Notes: a model not told the origin generated them from the letters alone. Counted from the stretch's first letter, positions 1 to 8,142 are shown. The stretch is 41,685 nucleotides of DNA from Methanoregula sp. UBA471 (GCA_002495065.1 DADT01000040.1:127-41811), one strand, 5' to 3'. Numbers and translations are program-made.

Positions 1-1
1 T

Positions 2-2578
2 TTCACCATCAAATCACAGGAAGCCGTTCAGAAAGCAATGGAAATTGCGGCGGCACAACAGAACCAGGCCATCGAGACTTCCCATATACTCAAAGGAATG
101 CTCCTTGTTGACGAGAATGTCATTCCTTACCTCCTGAAGAAACTGAATGTGAACCCCGATGCGTTCACTCCTGCACTCGACAGGATCCTCGATGCTTATC
201 CCAAAGTCAGCGGCGGGGAGCAGTACCTTTCGAATGATGCCTCCAAAGCCCTGCAGAAAGCAACTGCCCTTTCCCAGGAAGCAAAGGATGAATTTGTCTC
301 CCTGGAGCATCTTCTCCTGGGAATTCTTTCGGTGAACAATACCACCTCCCGGTTGCTGAAGGAGCAGGGGGTTACGGAAAAAGATCTGAAAACTGCCATT
401 CGCGAGTTGCGCAAAGGTGAGACCGTGAAGAGCCAGAACGCAGAAGAGACCTATAATTCCCTGGAAAAATATGCCCGGAACCTGAACGATCTTGCCCGGA
501 ACGGAAAACTGGATCCGGTCATCGGTCGTGACGAAGAGATCCGCAGGGTGCTGCAGATCCTTTCGAGAAGAACGAAAAACAACCCGATCCTCATCGGTGA
601 ACCCGGCGTGGGAAAAACAGCCATCGCCGAGGGTCTTGCCCACCGGATCATTGACGGGGATGTACCGGATAACCTGAAAACAAAGCAGCTCTTTGCCCTC
701 GACATGGGAGCACTCATTGCGGGAGCTAAATTCAAGGGAGAATTTGAGGAACGTCTGAAAAGCGTGATTAAGGAGGTGATATCCGCAGAAGGCGAGATCG
801 TCCTGTTCATTGATGAGATCCATACCCTGGTCGGGGCCGGCGGAGGCGAAGGTGCAATGGATGCTGCCAATATCCTCAAACCCGCTCTATCACGGGGGGA
901 ACTGCATGTCATCGGTGCAACAACCCTCAAAGAATTCCAGAAATATTTTGAGAAGGACAAGGCACTCGAGCGACGTTTTCAGCCGGTAATGGTGCTTGAG
1001 CCGGATACGCTGGATGCCATCTCCATCCTTCGGGGAATCAAGGAGAAATACGAAACCCATCACCATGTAAGGATCAAGGATGAGGCCATCATCGCTGCCG
1101 TCGAACTTTCACAACGATATATTTCAGACCGTTTCCTCCCGGACAAGGCTATCGACCTGATCGACGAGGCTGCATCAAAACTCCGCCTCGAGATCAACTC
1201 AAAACCGGAGGAACTGGAGATTATCGAACGCAGGATCCGCCAGCTGGAAATCGAACGGGAAGCCATCAAACGTGAGAAGGACCAGGGCAAACTGAAGTCT
1301 TTAAATGAAGAGATCGGGAACCTGACCGAGGAACGAAACGGGTTGAATGCAAAGTGGCAATCAGAAAAAGACCTTGTTGAACAGATCCAGTCGCGTAAAA
1401 ATGAGATCGAAAACCTGAAATTCGAGGCTGAAGGCGCACTCCGCAAAAGCGACCTCGGCAGGGTGGCAGAGATTCGTTACGGTCGTATCCCGGAGATCGA
1501 AAAGATTATCGAGCAGCTTAAGGAAAAACTGACCGTGCTGCAAAAGGATTCCGCGATGGTGAACGAGGAGGTGGATGCTGAGGAAATTGCAGAAGTGGTT
1601 TCGCGCTGGACCGGCATTCCTGTCAGCAGGATGCTGCAGAGTGAAAAACAAAAACTGCTGAGTCTCGAATCCGAACTCCATAAGCGTGTCGTGGGCCAGG
1701 ATGAAGCCATCGGGGCGGTCTCCGACGCAATCCGCCGGAGCCGTGCAGGGTTGCAGGACGCAAAACGTCCGATCGGATCCTTCATCTTCCTGGGGACGAC
1801 CGGGGTAGGAAAGACCGAACTGGCAAAAGCCCTTGCAGAATTCCTGTTCAACAACGAGAACAGCATGGTGCGGATCGATATGTCGGAATACCAGGAACGG
1901 CATACCGTTTCAAGGCTGATCGGGGCGCCCCCGGGATACGTGGGATATGAGGAAAGCGGGCAGCTGACAGAAGCAGTCCGGAGAAAACCCTATTCCGTGG
2001 TGCTGCTGGATGAGATCGAAAAAGCTCACCCGGATGTCTTCAACATCCTGCTGCAGGTCCTTGATGACGGCCGTCTGACCGACAACAAGGGCCGTACGGT
2101 GGATTTCAAGAATACCATTATCATCATGACCTCGAACATCGGTTCACTCATCATCCAGGAAAACCTGGAGAATATCACCGACAGGAACCGTGACGAAGTA
2201 TTCGCCCGTACCCGGCAACAGGTTTTCGAACTGCTGAAAAAGACCATCCGTCCCGAATTCCTCAACCGGATCGATGAGATCATCATGTTCAAACCGCTGA
2301 CGAGGGATGAGATCCTGGAGGTTGTCGGGATTCAGCTCGGGACCATCCAGAAAATGCTCGGGAAGAATGATATCCGGCTCACGGCAACACAGAAAGCCAT
2401 CCGGTTCATCGCAACTCAGGGCTTTGACCCGCAATTCGGTGCACGCCCCATCAAACGCGTGATCCAGAAAAACGTGCTGAATGAATTATCGAAAATAATC
2501 CTGGAAGGAAAAGTTCAGAAAGACAAGGAGATCGTGGTCGATGAGGAAGACGGAAAGCTGATGTTCAGGAACACCTGA
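2..2578 (+). CDS. clpB: ClpB-type AAA+ disaggregase (5' end outside window)
   Basis: ATP-driven Hsp104/ClpB chaperone that threads proteins out of aggregates, normally with DnaK. The open frame runs from the window edge; the first in-frame ATG (position 38) lies inside the N domain because the twelve codons before it read like the usual ClpB N terminus, so the true start is upstream. Counting from that ATG: Clp N domain about 1-140, NBD1 with Walker A GEPGVGKT near 187 and Walker B FIDEIHTL, the charged coiled-coil M domain about 390-520, NBD2 with Walker A GTTGVGKT near 586 and Walker B LLDEIEKAHP, and the C-terminal D2-small domain. The M domain separates it from ClpA/ClpC. The Thr in place of Pro in the second P-loop and the N-terminal wording resemble Bacteroidetes ClpB, which suggests acquisition from bacteria (inference). 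The protein stops at 2578. Confidence 0.96.
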   Translation, partial: FTIKSQEAVQKAMEIAAAQQNQAIETSHILKGMLLVDENVIPYLLKKLNVNPDAFTPALDRILDAYPKVSGGEQYLSNDASKALQKATALSQEAKDEFVSLEHLLLGILSVNNTTSRLLKEQGVTEKDLKTAIRELRKGETVKSQNAEETYNSLEKYARNLNDLARNGKLDPVIGRDEEIRRVLQILSRRTKNNPILIGEPGVGKTAIAEGLAHRIIDGDVPDNLKTKQLFALDMGALIAGAKFKGEFEERLKSVIKEVISAEGEIVLFIDEIHTLVGAGGGEGAMDAANILKPALSRGELHVIGATTLKEFQKYFEKDKALERRFQPVMVLEPDTLDAISILRGIKEKYETHHHVRIKDEAIIAAVELSQRYISDRFLPDKAIDLIDEAASKLRLEINSKPEELEIIERRIRQLEIEREAIKREKDQGKLKSLNEEIGNLTEERNGLNAKWQSEKDLVEQIQSRKNEIENLKFEAEGALRKSDLGRVAEIRYGRIPEIEKIIEQLKEKLTVLQKDSAMVNEEVDAEEIAEVVSRWTGIPVSRMLQSEKQKLLSLESELHKRVVGQDEAIGAVSDAIRRSRAGLQDAKRPIGSFIFLGTTGVGKTELAKALAEFLFNNENSMVRIDMSEYQERHTVSRLIGAPPGYVGYEESGQLTEAVRRKPYSVVLLDEIEKAHPDVFNILLQVLDDGRLTDNKGRTVDFKNTIIIMTSNIGSLIIQENLENITDRNRDEVFARTRQQVFELLKKTIRPEFLNRIDEIIMFKPLTRDEILEVVGIQLGTIQKMLGKNDIRLTATQKAIRFIATQGFDPQFGARPIKRVIQKNVLNELSKIILEGKVQKDKEIVVDEEDGKLMFRNT

Positions 2579-2747
2579 TCCTGAACAGCGATCTGTTTTT
2601 TACGCATTTTCTGGTCCCGGAAACCTATGACAGCCCCCCGATAAGGGGTGAACAGCCCGATCTCTTTATCTTCTTTCTGGTTTTCGTGCCTGCATATCCT
2701 GCTGCAGCATAATAATCCTGATAAACCTCTGGATCAAACGACTACAC

Positions 2748-2795
2748 TAATTAAAAAAAGAACGGTTGAATTTGCCCGTAAGCGGTATGGGAGGG
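2748..2795 (+). promoter_or_regulatory. Promoter and ribosome binding site of fbp
   Basis: An A/T-rich TATA-like element (TAATTAAAAAA, 2748-2758) lies about 50 nt before the fbp ATG, and a strong Shine-Dalgarno GGGAGGG (2789-2795) sits 7 nt before it. This fixes the start at 2803 and implies a short leader of roughly 25-30 nt. The 224-nt gap after clpB therefore probably starts a new transcription unit for the fructose-bisphosphate genes. Confidence 0.55.
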
Positions 2796-2802
2796 ATAAA
2801 AC

Positions 2803-3723
2803 ATGATACTGAAAGATTTTCTGGACAGTTCCGGGACAGATGAAAACCTGAAAGAATTAATTCTCTTTTTGAGTACTCAGGCTCAGCAGGTGAAGAAAGG
2901 ATTCTTAGCCACGTGCATGAAAACACCTTCCGATGAATGCACAAAAAATGTCTATGGCGAAGAGCAGATGGCGCTTGACAAATACGCCGACCATGTTTTC
3001 ATTTCTGGATTGAAAAAAACCCGCCTCGCACGGTACGTGGCTACCGAAGAACAGGAGCAGATTATCGAGATAGATCACCCGAAGAATAATTTCGGGGTCG
3101 TCATCGATCCTCTGGACGGGTCCTCGCTCATCGACGTGAACCTCTGCACAGGATCCATCATCGGCATCTATCCCGGACACGTGCTTGAAAAGGGCGCAAA
3201 GATGGTTGCAGCCCTGTACATCCTGTACGGACCCCTTACGGTCCTGACATTAACAGCGGGAAAAGGAGTTCATGAATTCGTTCTCGATGATTCTGGTGAG
3301 TTTGTTCTTAAGGAGAAAGATATCAGGATTCCTGAGGGGAAAATTTATGCTCCCGGTGCCCTCAGAAAGGATTACCTCCCGGCTCATGCAGAATGGATCG
3401 GGAATCTCGAACATGCAGGATATAAGCTTCGGTTCAGCGGCTGTTTTGTTGCAGATGTGCACCAGATCCTCCACAAAGGCGGAGTATTTTCCTACCCCGG
3501 GTTCAAAGGCAGGGAAAAAGGAAAACTGAGGCTGTTATATGAGGCAAATCCCATGGGAAAGATTATACATGAAGCAGGCGGGGCAATCAGCAACGGGAGA
3601 TCTGATATCCTCGGTATTACGCCGGAGTCAATCGACCAGGTCACTCCCATCTATGTCGGTGGCAAAAAGGAGATCCGGCTGATTGAAAAGTATATGGCAG
3701 ATGTTAAAAGTGGAGGGATGTAG
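2803..3723 (+). CDS. fbp: Class I fructose-1,6-bisphosphatase
   Basis: Hydrolyses fructose 1,6-bisphosphate to fructose 6-phosphate, the committed step of gluconeogenesis. The 306-residue protein is about the expected length for class I FBPase. Visible signatures are ATEEQE (metal-binding Glu), the metal-binding DPLDGSS loop, SGCFVADVHQIL in the substrate-binding half, and the C-terminal LLYEANPMGKIIHEAGG motif. The start is set by a strong GGGAGGG ribosome site. The next gene, class II aldolase, begins 3 nt after the stop and its ribosome site lies in the end of this gene, so the two are translated from one message. Class I FBPase is mainly bacterial and eukaryotic and is unusual beside the archaeal bifunctional enzyme two genes downstream. 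Transfer from bacteria is likely but inferred. Confidence 0.94.
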   Translation: MILKDFLDSSGTDENLKELILFLSTQAQQVKKGFLATCMKTPSDECTKNVYGEEQMALDKYADHVFISGLKKTRLARYVATEEQEQIIEIDHPKNNFGVVIDPLDGSSLIDVNLCTGSIIGIYPGHVLEKGAKMVAALYILYGPLTVLTLTAGKGVHEFVLDDSGEFVLKEKDIRIPEGKIYAPGALRKDYLPAHAEWIGNLEHAGYKLRFSGCFVADVHQILHKGGVFSYPGFKGREKGKLRLLYEANPMGKIIHEAGGAISNGRSDILGITPESIDQVTPIYVGGKKEIRLIEKYMADVKSGGM

Positions 3724-3726
3724 TCT

Positions 3727-4872
3727 ATGAAAGAACAAGAGTACGGTCCAATCCCCGGTTCAGCGATTCTTCACGGTGTCTCCGGCCAGAAAACAATCGT
3801 CATGGCAGCGAATGCGAGAATTGCCACGGTAGCACAGGGAATTTTCAAGGCAGCAAAAGATACCGGTTCTGCGGTATTTCTTGAACTTGCCCGGTCAGAG
3901 AGTGACCTGAAGGGGGGATATACCGGATTAACCCCGCAGGCTTTTTCAGACAGGATGAGGAAAGCCGCAGGTGAAGTACAGTGTGATGTCTGGGCCCTTC
4001 ATGCAGATCATATCACGGTAAAAACCGGCTCTCCATCCGAGATCGATCAGACAAAGCAGCTCATAGACGCACAGATACAGGCCGGTTATACTTCCTTTGC
4101 CATCGATGCCTCTCATCTCTTTGATTTTGAGGGGAAAACGGTCAGGGAAGAGCTGGAGCCCAATATCCGTGCCACAACGGAGCTGGCCCTGTTTATCAAA
4201 AACAGGATGAAGGGAAAAGATTTCGGTCTTGAGGTGGAAGTGGGGGAGATCGGAAGAAAAGACGGGCACGGGCTGATCCTGACAAAACCCGAAGAGGCAG
4301 TTGAGTTCATCCGTGCTCTCAATGAACATGAGATATATCCCCAGGTGCTTGCCATTGCCAACGGGAGTACCCACGGGCACACGTATGATGAAAACGGCAA
4401 CGTTGTCGAACAACTCTCCATCGATATTCCCCAGACACGGGCAATCGCACAGGCCCTCAGGGACAACAACCTGCATGTTGGCATCGCCCAGCATGGCATT
4501 ACCGGTACTCCACGGGACCTGATCAACCTGCACTTTCCCAAGGGAGATATCATCAAGGGAAATGTCGGCACCTTCTGGCAGGACGTGGTGTTTACCACGC
4601 TGAAGGTGTATGAACCTGCCTTGTACAAAGAAATCCAGGACTGGACTCTGGCAACCTACCGGGCGGCAAATCCCGGGAAAAAAGACAGCCAGATATTTGA
4701 TGGCAACTGCAAGTTTGCCATAAAGGAATTTTTCAAGGATCTCTATGCTGTCAGTGAAGATACCGAGAAAGCTATCCAGGCGATGGCATATGCCGAAAGC
4801 CTCGTCTTTTTCAGGGCCTTCGGGTCATACGGTTCTGCTTCCCGGGTGAGAAACTATCTGAAAAATAAATAA
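3727..4872 (+). CDS. fba: Class II (zinc) fructose-bisphosphate aldolase family protein
   Basis: Predicted metal-dependent aldolase joining dihydroxyacetone phosphate and glyceraldehyde 3-phosphate, or a related ketose bisphosphate. It is 381 residues, in the class II size range. Family landmarks are ALHADH (first zinc His), EVEVGEIG (usually EGELG), NGSTHGHTYD (second His region) and GIAQHGITGTP (third His, equivalent to the usual LHGGSG). These are recognisable but divergent, so another ketose-bisphosphate substrate cannot be excluded. The ATG is 3 nt after the fbp stop, with GGAGGG inside the end of fbp. It ends in tandem stops (TAA TAA). Its pairing with a phosphatase suggests conversion of triose phosphates to fructose 6-phosphate in two consecutive steps. 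Confidence 0.85.
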   Translation: MKEQEYGPIPGSAILHGVSGQKTIVMAANARIATVAQGIFKAAKDTGSAVFLELARSESDLKGGYTGLTPQAFSDRMRKAAGEVQCDVWALHADHITVKTGSPSEIDQTKQLIDAQIQAGYTSFAIDASHLFDFEGKTVREELEPNIRATTELALFIKNRMKGKDFGLEVEVGEIGRKDGHGLILTKPEEAVEFIRALNEHEIYPQVLAIANGSTHGHTYDENGNVVEQLSIDIPQTRAIAQALRDNNLHVGIAQHGITGTPRDLINLHFPKGDIIKGNVGTFWQDVVFTTLKVYEPALYKEIQDWTLATYRAANPGKKDSQIFDGNCKFAIKEFFKDLYAVSEDTEKAIQAMAYAESLVFFRAFGSYGSASRVRNYLKNK

Positions 4873-4876
4873 TACA

Positions 4877-4898
4877 CCGTAATATTTTAATATCACGG
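4877..4898. promoter_or_regulatory. Near-perfect inverted repeat over the FBPA/P promoter
   Basis: Two 10-nt arms (4877-4886, 4889-4898) separated by TT match with one mismatch: CCGTAATATT against the complement of AATATCACGG. The TATA-like TTTAATAT lies inside it, 30-40 nt before the ATG at 4923, and a second TATA-like ATATAT follows at 4900-4905. A protein bound here would block TBP, so it is a plausible operator for the downstream gene. It is too A/T-rich in the centre to be a convincing terminator and lacks a T tract. Confidence 0.45.
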
Positions 4899-4922
4899 AT
4901 ATATCTCATACTGTGAATTTTT

Positions 4923-6023
4923 ATGCCAAAGACCACGATTTCTGTCATAAAAGCTGATGTGGGAAGTTTCCCGGGCCACTCTCGCACGCACCCGAAGCTT
5001 CTGGAAAAAGCATCCAGAATGCTCAAGGACCAGGAAGGTAAGCTGCTTATCGATTCTTTCGTTACCCACTGCGGCGATGACCTCGAACTGGTCATGACCC
5101 ACACCCATGGTGTCGACAATGAGAAGATCCATAAACTTGCCTGGGATGTGTTCATGGAGTGCACGGCGATTGCAAAGAGCCTGAAACTCTATGGTGCCGG
5201 ACAGGACATGCTCGCCGATGCGTTTGCGGGAAATGTCAAAGGAATGGGCCCCGGTGTTGCGGAGATGGAGTTTGAGGAACGGGGCAGCGATCCTGTCCTT
5301 GTTTTCATGGCAGACAAGACCGAGCCGGGGGCATGGAACTTTTTCCTGTACAAGATCTTTGCTGACCCGTTCAACACGGCAGGCCTGGTTATCGACCCGT
5401 CGATGCATAGTGGTTTTATTTTCGAAGTACACGACCTCTTCAAAAAGCGGCGTATCATGTTCAGGTGCCCGGAAGAGATATACAACCTGCTCGCCTACAT
5501 CGGCGCACCCTCGCGTTACGTCATCAAGCACGTCTTTAAAAAGGATGGCACGATAGGTGCATCGACGAGTACGCAGCGTCTTGCCCTGCTCGCGGGGAGG
5601 TATGTGGGTAAGGATGATCCGGTCATGATTGTCCGGTCCCAGAGCGGTTTTCCCGCGGTCGGAGAGGTCATCGAACCGTTCTGTACCCCCGTTCTCGTCG
5701 CAGGCTGGATGCGGGGCTCTCACCACGGCCCGTTTATGCCGGTCGGATTGTGTGATGCCAACTGCACACGGTTCGACGGTCCGCCGCGGGTTATCTGCAT
5801 GGGTTTCCAGGTATCGGACGGGAAACTCATCGGTCCGGCCGACATGTTTGATGATGTCGGGTTTGACCGGGTGCGGGCACGGTGCAATGAAATCGCCGAT
5901 CTCATCCGGGCACAGGGACCGTTCGAACCCCACCGCCTCTCCCTCGGGGAGATGGAATATACCACCCTGCCGTCGGTAGAAAAAGATCTTGCGAAGCGCT
6001 GGGAACCGCTTCCCGAGGACTGA
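4923..6023 (+). CDS. Archaeal bifunctional fructose-1,6-bisphosphate aldolase/phosphatase (class V)
   Basis: In archaea this family condenses triose phosphates to fructose 1,6-bisphosphate and dephosphorylates it in one active site. The N terminus KTTISVIKADVGSFPGH is the diagnostic metal- and phosphate-binding segment, starting at residue 3. Other conserved blocks are HTHGVDN, GAGQDMLADAF, GMGPGVAEMEFEER, and the GSHHGPFMPVG segment followed by CDANCTRFDGPPR. YVIK at 199-202 may be the Tyr-x-x-Lys pair of the Schiff-base lysine, but I could not align it firmly. At 366 residues it is near full length. It has its own promoter, including an inverted repeat. It lies directly after separate class I FBPase and class II aldolase genes that together do the same chemistry, an unusual redundancy. 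Confidence 0.93.
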   Translation: MPKTTISVIKADVGSFPGHSRTHPKLLEKASRMLKDQEGKLLIDSFVTHCGDDLELVMTHTHGVDNEKIHKLAWDVFMECTAIAKSLKLYGAGQDMLADAFAGNVKGMGPGVAEMEFEERGSDPVLVFMADKTEPGAWNFFLYKIFADPFNTAGLVIDPSMHSGFIFEVHDLFKKRRIMFRCPEEIYNLLAYIGAPSRYVIKHVFKKDGTIGASTSTQRLALLAGRYVGKDDPVMIVRSQSGFPAVGEVIEPFCTPVLVAGWMRGSHHGPFMPVGLCDANCTRFDGPPRVICMGFQVSDGKLIGPADMFDDVGFDRVRARCNEIADLIRAQGPFEPHRLSLGEMEYTTLPSVEKDLAKRWEPLPED

Positions 6024-6030
6024 TTTTTTT
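6024..6030 (+). terminator. T-tract terminator after the FBPA/P gene
   Basis: Seven consecutive T residues follow the TGA of the aldolase/phosphatase gene directly. Archaeal RNA polymerase terminates at such oligo-T tracts without needing a hairpin. Confidence 0.45.
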
Positions 6031-6050
6031 GTCTGGTAAAAAATCCTCGA

Positions 6051-6410
6051 AATATTTTTCTTAACGCGTTTTCGGTCTACGGCACGTAATGCCTCCGTCT
6101 CTGCCGCTGTGACCTCCTCCTGGAGCGATAACTCCAGAAACGGTAATACAACACCATCGCAAAGCGCAGGGACGGTTCGGCGTAACAGGCTCTGCCCTTT
6201 CCGAAAACAGGTGATTAGCAATTTGCTGGAATCTCAGGGTTTCCCATGAAAGCTGCACAATTTCAGTACTATCGGGAAGTGCCAATCCCGCACCTGCGAT
6301 GAACGCCGCCGCCCCCGAAGGGACGCCCCCGCGGCGGATCATTACGTACAAATAAAAAACCGTCCGTGCCCCGCCGTGCCTCGGAGAGGCCCTGAGGCGG
6401 GGAACCCTCA
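6051..6410. repeat. Modular dispersed repeat, copy A (R3-R2-R1)
   Basis: This copy fills most of the 611-nt gap between the aldolase/phosphatase gene and the LSm gene. R3 (6051-6250, forward) starts at AATATTTTTC and contains the block AATACAACACCATCGCAAAG (6147-6166), also found in copies B and D. R2 (6298-6340, reverse) is a GC-rich hairpin with arms GCCGC/GCGGC. R1 (6368-6410, reverse) is a hairpin with outer stem CCCCGCC/GGCGGGG and inner stem GCCTC/GAGGC. A 47-nt linker lies between R3 and R2 and 27 nt between R2 and R1. Open frames inside it have no protein-like features. From 6411 to the promoter at 6604 I see nothing. Confidence 0.85.
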
Positions 6411-6603
6411 TAAAATTACAGGGTTAAATGATTTTCCTGGTTAAAGTGAGAACTATCCCCGTTCAAGCCTGTTTCAGCAGAACGGATCTTTTCTTTCGTT
6501 TTCTTTCCGTTCTGTTATGTCTCTTCATATTCCCGGTATGGACCCCCTGCGTACCCCTGATATTCATATGAACTGTTTCTTTGGATCGTGCTCATGAGCA
6601 AAC

Positions 6604-6611
6604 TTTAATTA
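6604..6611 (+). promoter_or_regulatory. TATA box of the LSm-winged helix operon
   Basis: TTTAATTA is centred about 27 nt before the ATG at 6635. That spacing places transcription initiation at or next to the start codon, i.e. a leaderless message. It supports 6635 rather than an upstream in-frame start at 6581, which would lie in front of the promoter. Confidence 0.55.
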
Positions 6612-6634
6612 TCTTACATCCCAAATTAGGGCAG

Positions 6635-6874
6635 ATGGTTAACGGAATTGTTTTGCCGATAAAAAAAGTGTTTGGGCTCGTGGATTCAAAAATATCTGTC
6701 GAGATCAAAGACGAGGAAAAGAAACTGCAGGGGCGCCTCGTTGCCGTGGACGAGTACCTGAATATTCACATGGAAGAGACCATTGAATTTATCAACAACC
6801 AGCGGGGAAGAAGCCTTGGCACAGTCGTTATCAGGGGCAATAATATCCTGACTATTGCGCCTCTTATCTCATGA
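6635..6874 (+). CDS. lsm: LSm (Sm-like archaeal) RNA-binding protein
   Basis: Small Sm-fold protein (79 aa) expected to form heptameric rings that bind U-rich RNA. Sm1 motif: SKISVEIKDEEKKLQGRLVAVDEYLNIHM is split over residues 18-46, with the conserved G-x-L-x-x-x-D-x-x-x-N/H-x-x-M pattern. Sm2 motif: LGTVVIRGNNILTIAP, with the diagnostic I-R-G-x-N-I, near the C terminus. The frame is open back to 6581, but the extra 18 residues do not belong to the family and the TATA box lies between, so I start at 6635. The stop overlaps the start of the next gene (ATGA, 6871-6874), which indicates translational coupling with the winged-helix gene. Confidence 0.9.
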   Translation: MVNGIVLPIKKVFGLVDSKISVEIKDEEKKLQGRLVAVDEYLNIHMEETIEFINNQRGRSLGTVVIRGNNILTIAPLIS

Positions 6875-7233
6875 GCGGACAGGTGGTCACCGTGGAAGAT
6901 CCTGTTGATGATGCACTGAAACTGATCCAGTCGAAACCCGAAGGGATTCTCCAGAGCGAGCTCTGGAAGGAACTGGGTGTTGACAGCCGCAAATGTTCGC
7001 GGATTGTCAAGAAACTCGAAGATGGCGGGCTCATCGAAAGGTCTGAGTTCAAAAAAGACGGGATCAAAACCTACCTCCTGCGTGCAAAACAGATGCCGGT
7101 GAATCCCTGTGACCTTCTCGCCGGTGATGAATTAATCCCCTGTATCAACTGCGAACTCGAATGTATCGTTGAGGAATGTCATCCGCTCATGGACTGGATG
7201 TACCAGCTGGCCATTGTCCATCATACGGAATAA
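6871..7233 (+). CDS. Winged-helix protein with C-terminal cysteine cluster (TFE-beta/RPC39-like?)
   Basis: 120-residue predicted transcription protein. Residues 11-72 read as a winged helix: an N-terminal helix, the recognition helix region around SRKCSRIVKKLEDGGLIER (39-57), and a wing ending in TYLL. Residues 79-110 hold five cysteines (C80, C91, C94, C98, C103). The last four, in PCINCELECIVEEC followed by HPLMDWM, recall the Fe-S motif at the end of crenarchaeal TFE-beta and eukaryotic RPC39, where cysteines precede an L-x-x-W segment. The spacing here (C-x2-C-x3-C-x4-C) is tighter than in RPC39, so homology is a suggestion only; a MarR/Lrp-like regulator with a zinc site is the alternative. 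The start overlaps the LSm stop by 4 nt. Confidence 0.8.
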   Translation: MSGQVVTVEDPVDDALKLIQSKPEGILQSELWKELGVDSRKCSRIVKKLEDGGLIERSEFKKDGIKTYLLRAKQMPVNPCDLLAGDELIPCINCELECIVEECHPLMDWMYQLAIVHHTE

Positions 7234-7246
7234 TTTTCTTTTTTTC
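7234..7246 (+). terminator. T-rich terminator after the winged-helix gene
   Basis: Immediately after the TAA stop the sequence runs TTTTCTTTTTTTC, a typical archaeal oligo-T termination signal closing the LSm operon. Confidence 0.45.
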
Positions 7247-7330
7247 TCTCGTGAAGTGATTACAGGTGTACCGATGTAATCATTTCGATACGCTCATAAC
7301 CAGAATCAGCAGATCTTTATCCTGTTTATT

Positions 7331-7879
7331 ATGAACCGATACAGGATTCCACTTATACTCCAGTGCCTTGTTTTTTTGATCCCTCTGAATATCTTCATGT
7401 GGGGAGACTGGATTATTGTTGATCTCCAATGGGCGTTCTTCCGTTTCCAGAGTTCGCCTTATGGAGACAGTCTGATTCCCATCTATAAGGATATCAATTA
7501 TATATTGCTCGGTCAGACTTCGGGAATTCACCCGGTTCTTGCTGTCGTGTTCTGGGTGGCGGGAGGAGCTCTTCTTGTTATCGGTCTTTTAAGTATACTT
7601 TTTGCCTACATCAACAAACGACCGGATTTTATCAGGAAAACATCGATTTTCACGATTTTCGCTGGGATCTTCTTTGGTCTCTCGGCAATCGAACGGTTCG
7701 TCGGGGGTTTTGCTATTCCCGTGGGCGTTCCGGGAATCCTTATCATCGGGTGGTGGATGTACCGGGAGGGATCCGGTGATGACGCAACCGATGATGAACC
7801 CGGTGATGGAAACGATGAAGAACACGGTGCCGGAAACGATGATAAACCCGGTGATGAAAAGGCGATCGGGCCTCAATAA
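7331..7879 (+). CDS. Hypothetical membrane protein with acidic low-complexity tail
   Basis: 182 residues, family not recognised. Hydrophobic segments lie near 6-24, 68-92 and 104-142 (the last long enough for two spans), giving three to four predicted membrane passes. The tail from about 148 is almost entirely Asp, Glu, Gly, Asn and Pro (GDDATDDEPGDGNDEEHG and similar) and is built from imperfect repeats of roughly 30 nt around CCGGTGATG and AACGATGA at the DNA level (7771-7860). Such a tail may bind metal or stay disordered; no function is assigned. It stands alone on the plus strand, with terminator-flanked spacing before it and 263 nt after it. Confidence 0.65.
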   Translation: MNRYRIPLILQCLVFLIPLNIFMWGDWIIVDLQWAFFRFQSSPYGDSLIPIYKDINYILLGQTSGIHPVLAVVFWVAGGALLVIGLLSILFAYINKRPDFIRKTSIFTIFAGIFFGLSAIERFVGGFAIPVGVPGILIIGWWMYREGSGDDATDDEPGDGNDEEHGAGNDDKPGDEKAIGPQ

Positions 7880-8115
7880 CTTTCACCATTTTTTATCAGA
7901 TGATTTCACGAAAAAGGGTTGTATCCCTTGAACTGTCTGAATCCGGAGGCACTGGAGCATAATGCGACTGGTTTTCCGGAACACTGGAGGAATCCGGTGA
8001 GAACGTTCATTTCATCCTTCTTGTTCGTATTTTATGTGAAATTCCGAAGGCTACCGTGTATCAATTCCCCGATTCGTACGAAAAAATAAGCCGGTAACGC
8101 TGGATTCTCAACAAC

Positions 8116-8122
8116 TATTTAT
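8116..8122 (+). promoter_or_regulatory. TATA box of the diadenylate cyclase gene
   Basis: TATTTAT lies 21-27 nt before the ATG at 8143, consistent with a leaderless transcript starting there. A second in-frame ATG at 8182, right before the receiver-like domain, would instead have a leader of about 40 nt and no visible ribosome site. The rest of the 7880-8142 gap shows nothing recognisable. Confidence 0.4.
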
Positions 8123-8142
8123 CGCACAACCTTCCACCTCAT

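Noticed and set aside
4893..6221. 442-codon minus-strand open frame opposite the FBP aldolase/phosphatase gene
   Set aside because: Shadow of the recognised plus-strand gene; no family motif, low-complexity Arg/His-rich translation typical of antisense to GC-rich genes.
6061..6411. 116-codon minus-strand open frame between the aldolase/phosphatase and LSm genes
   Set aside because: It runs entirely through repeat copy A; similar frames occur in other copies (e.g. 12916-13377, 17902-18117) but are not in register with each other, as expected of structured non-coding repeats.
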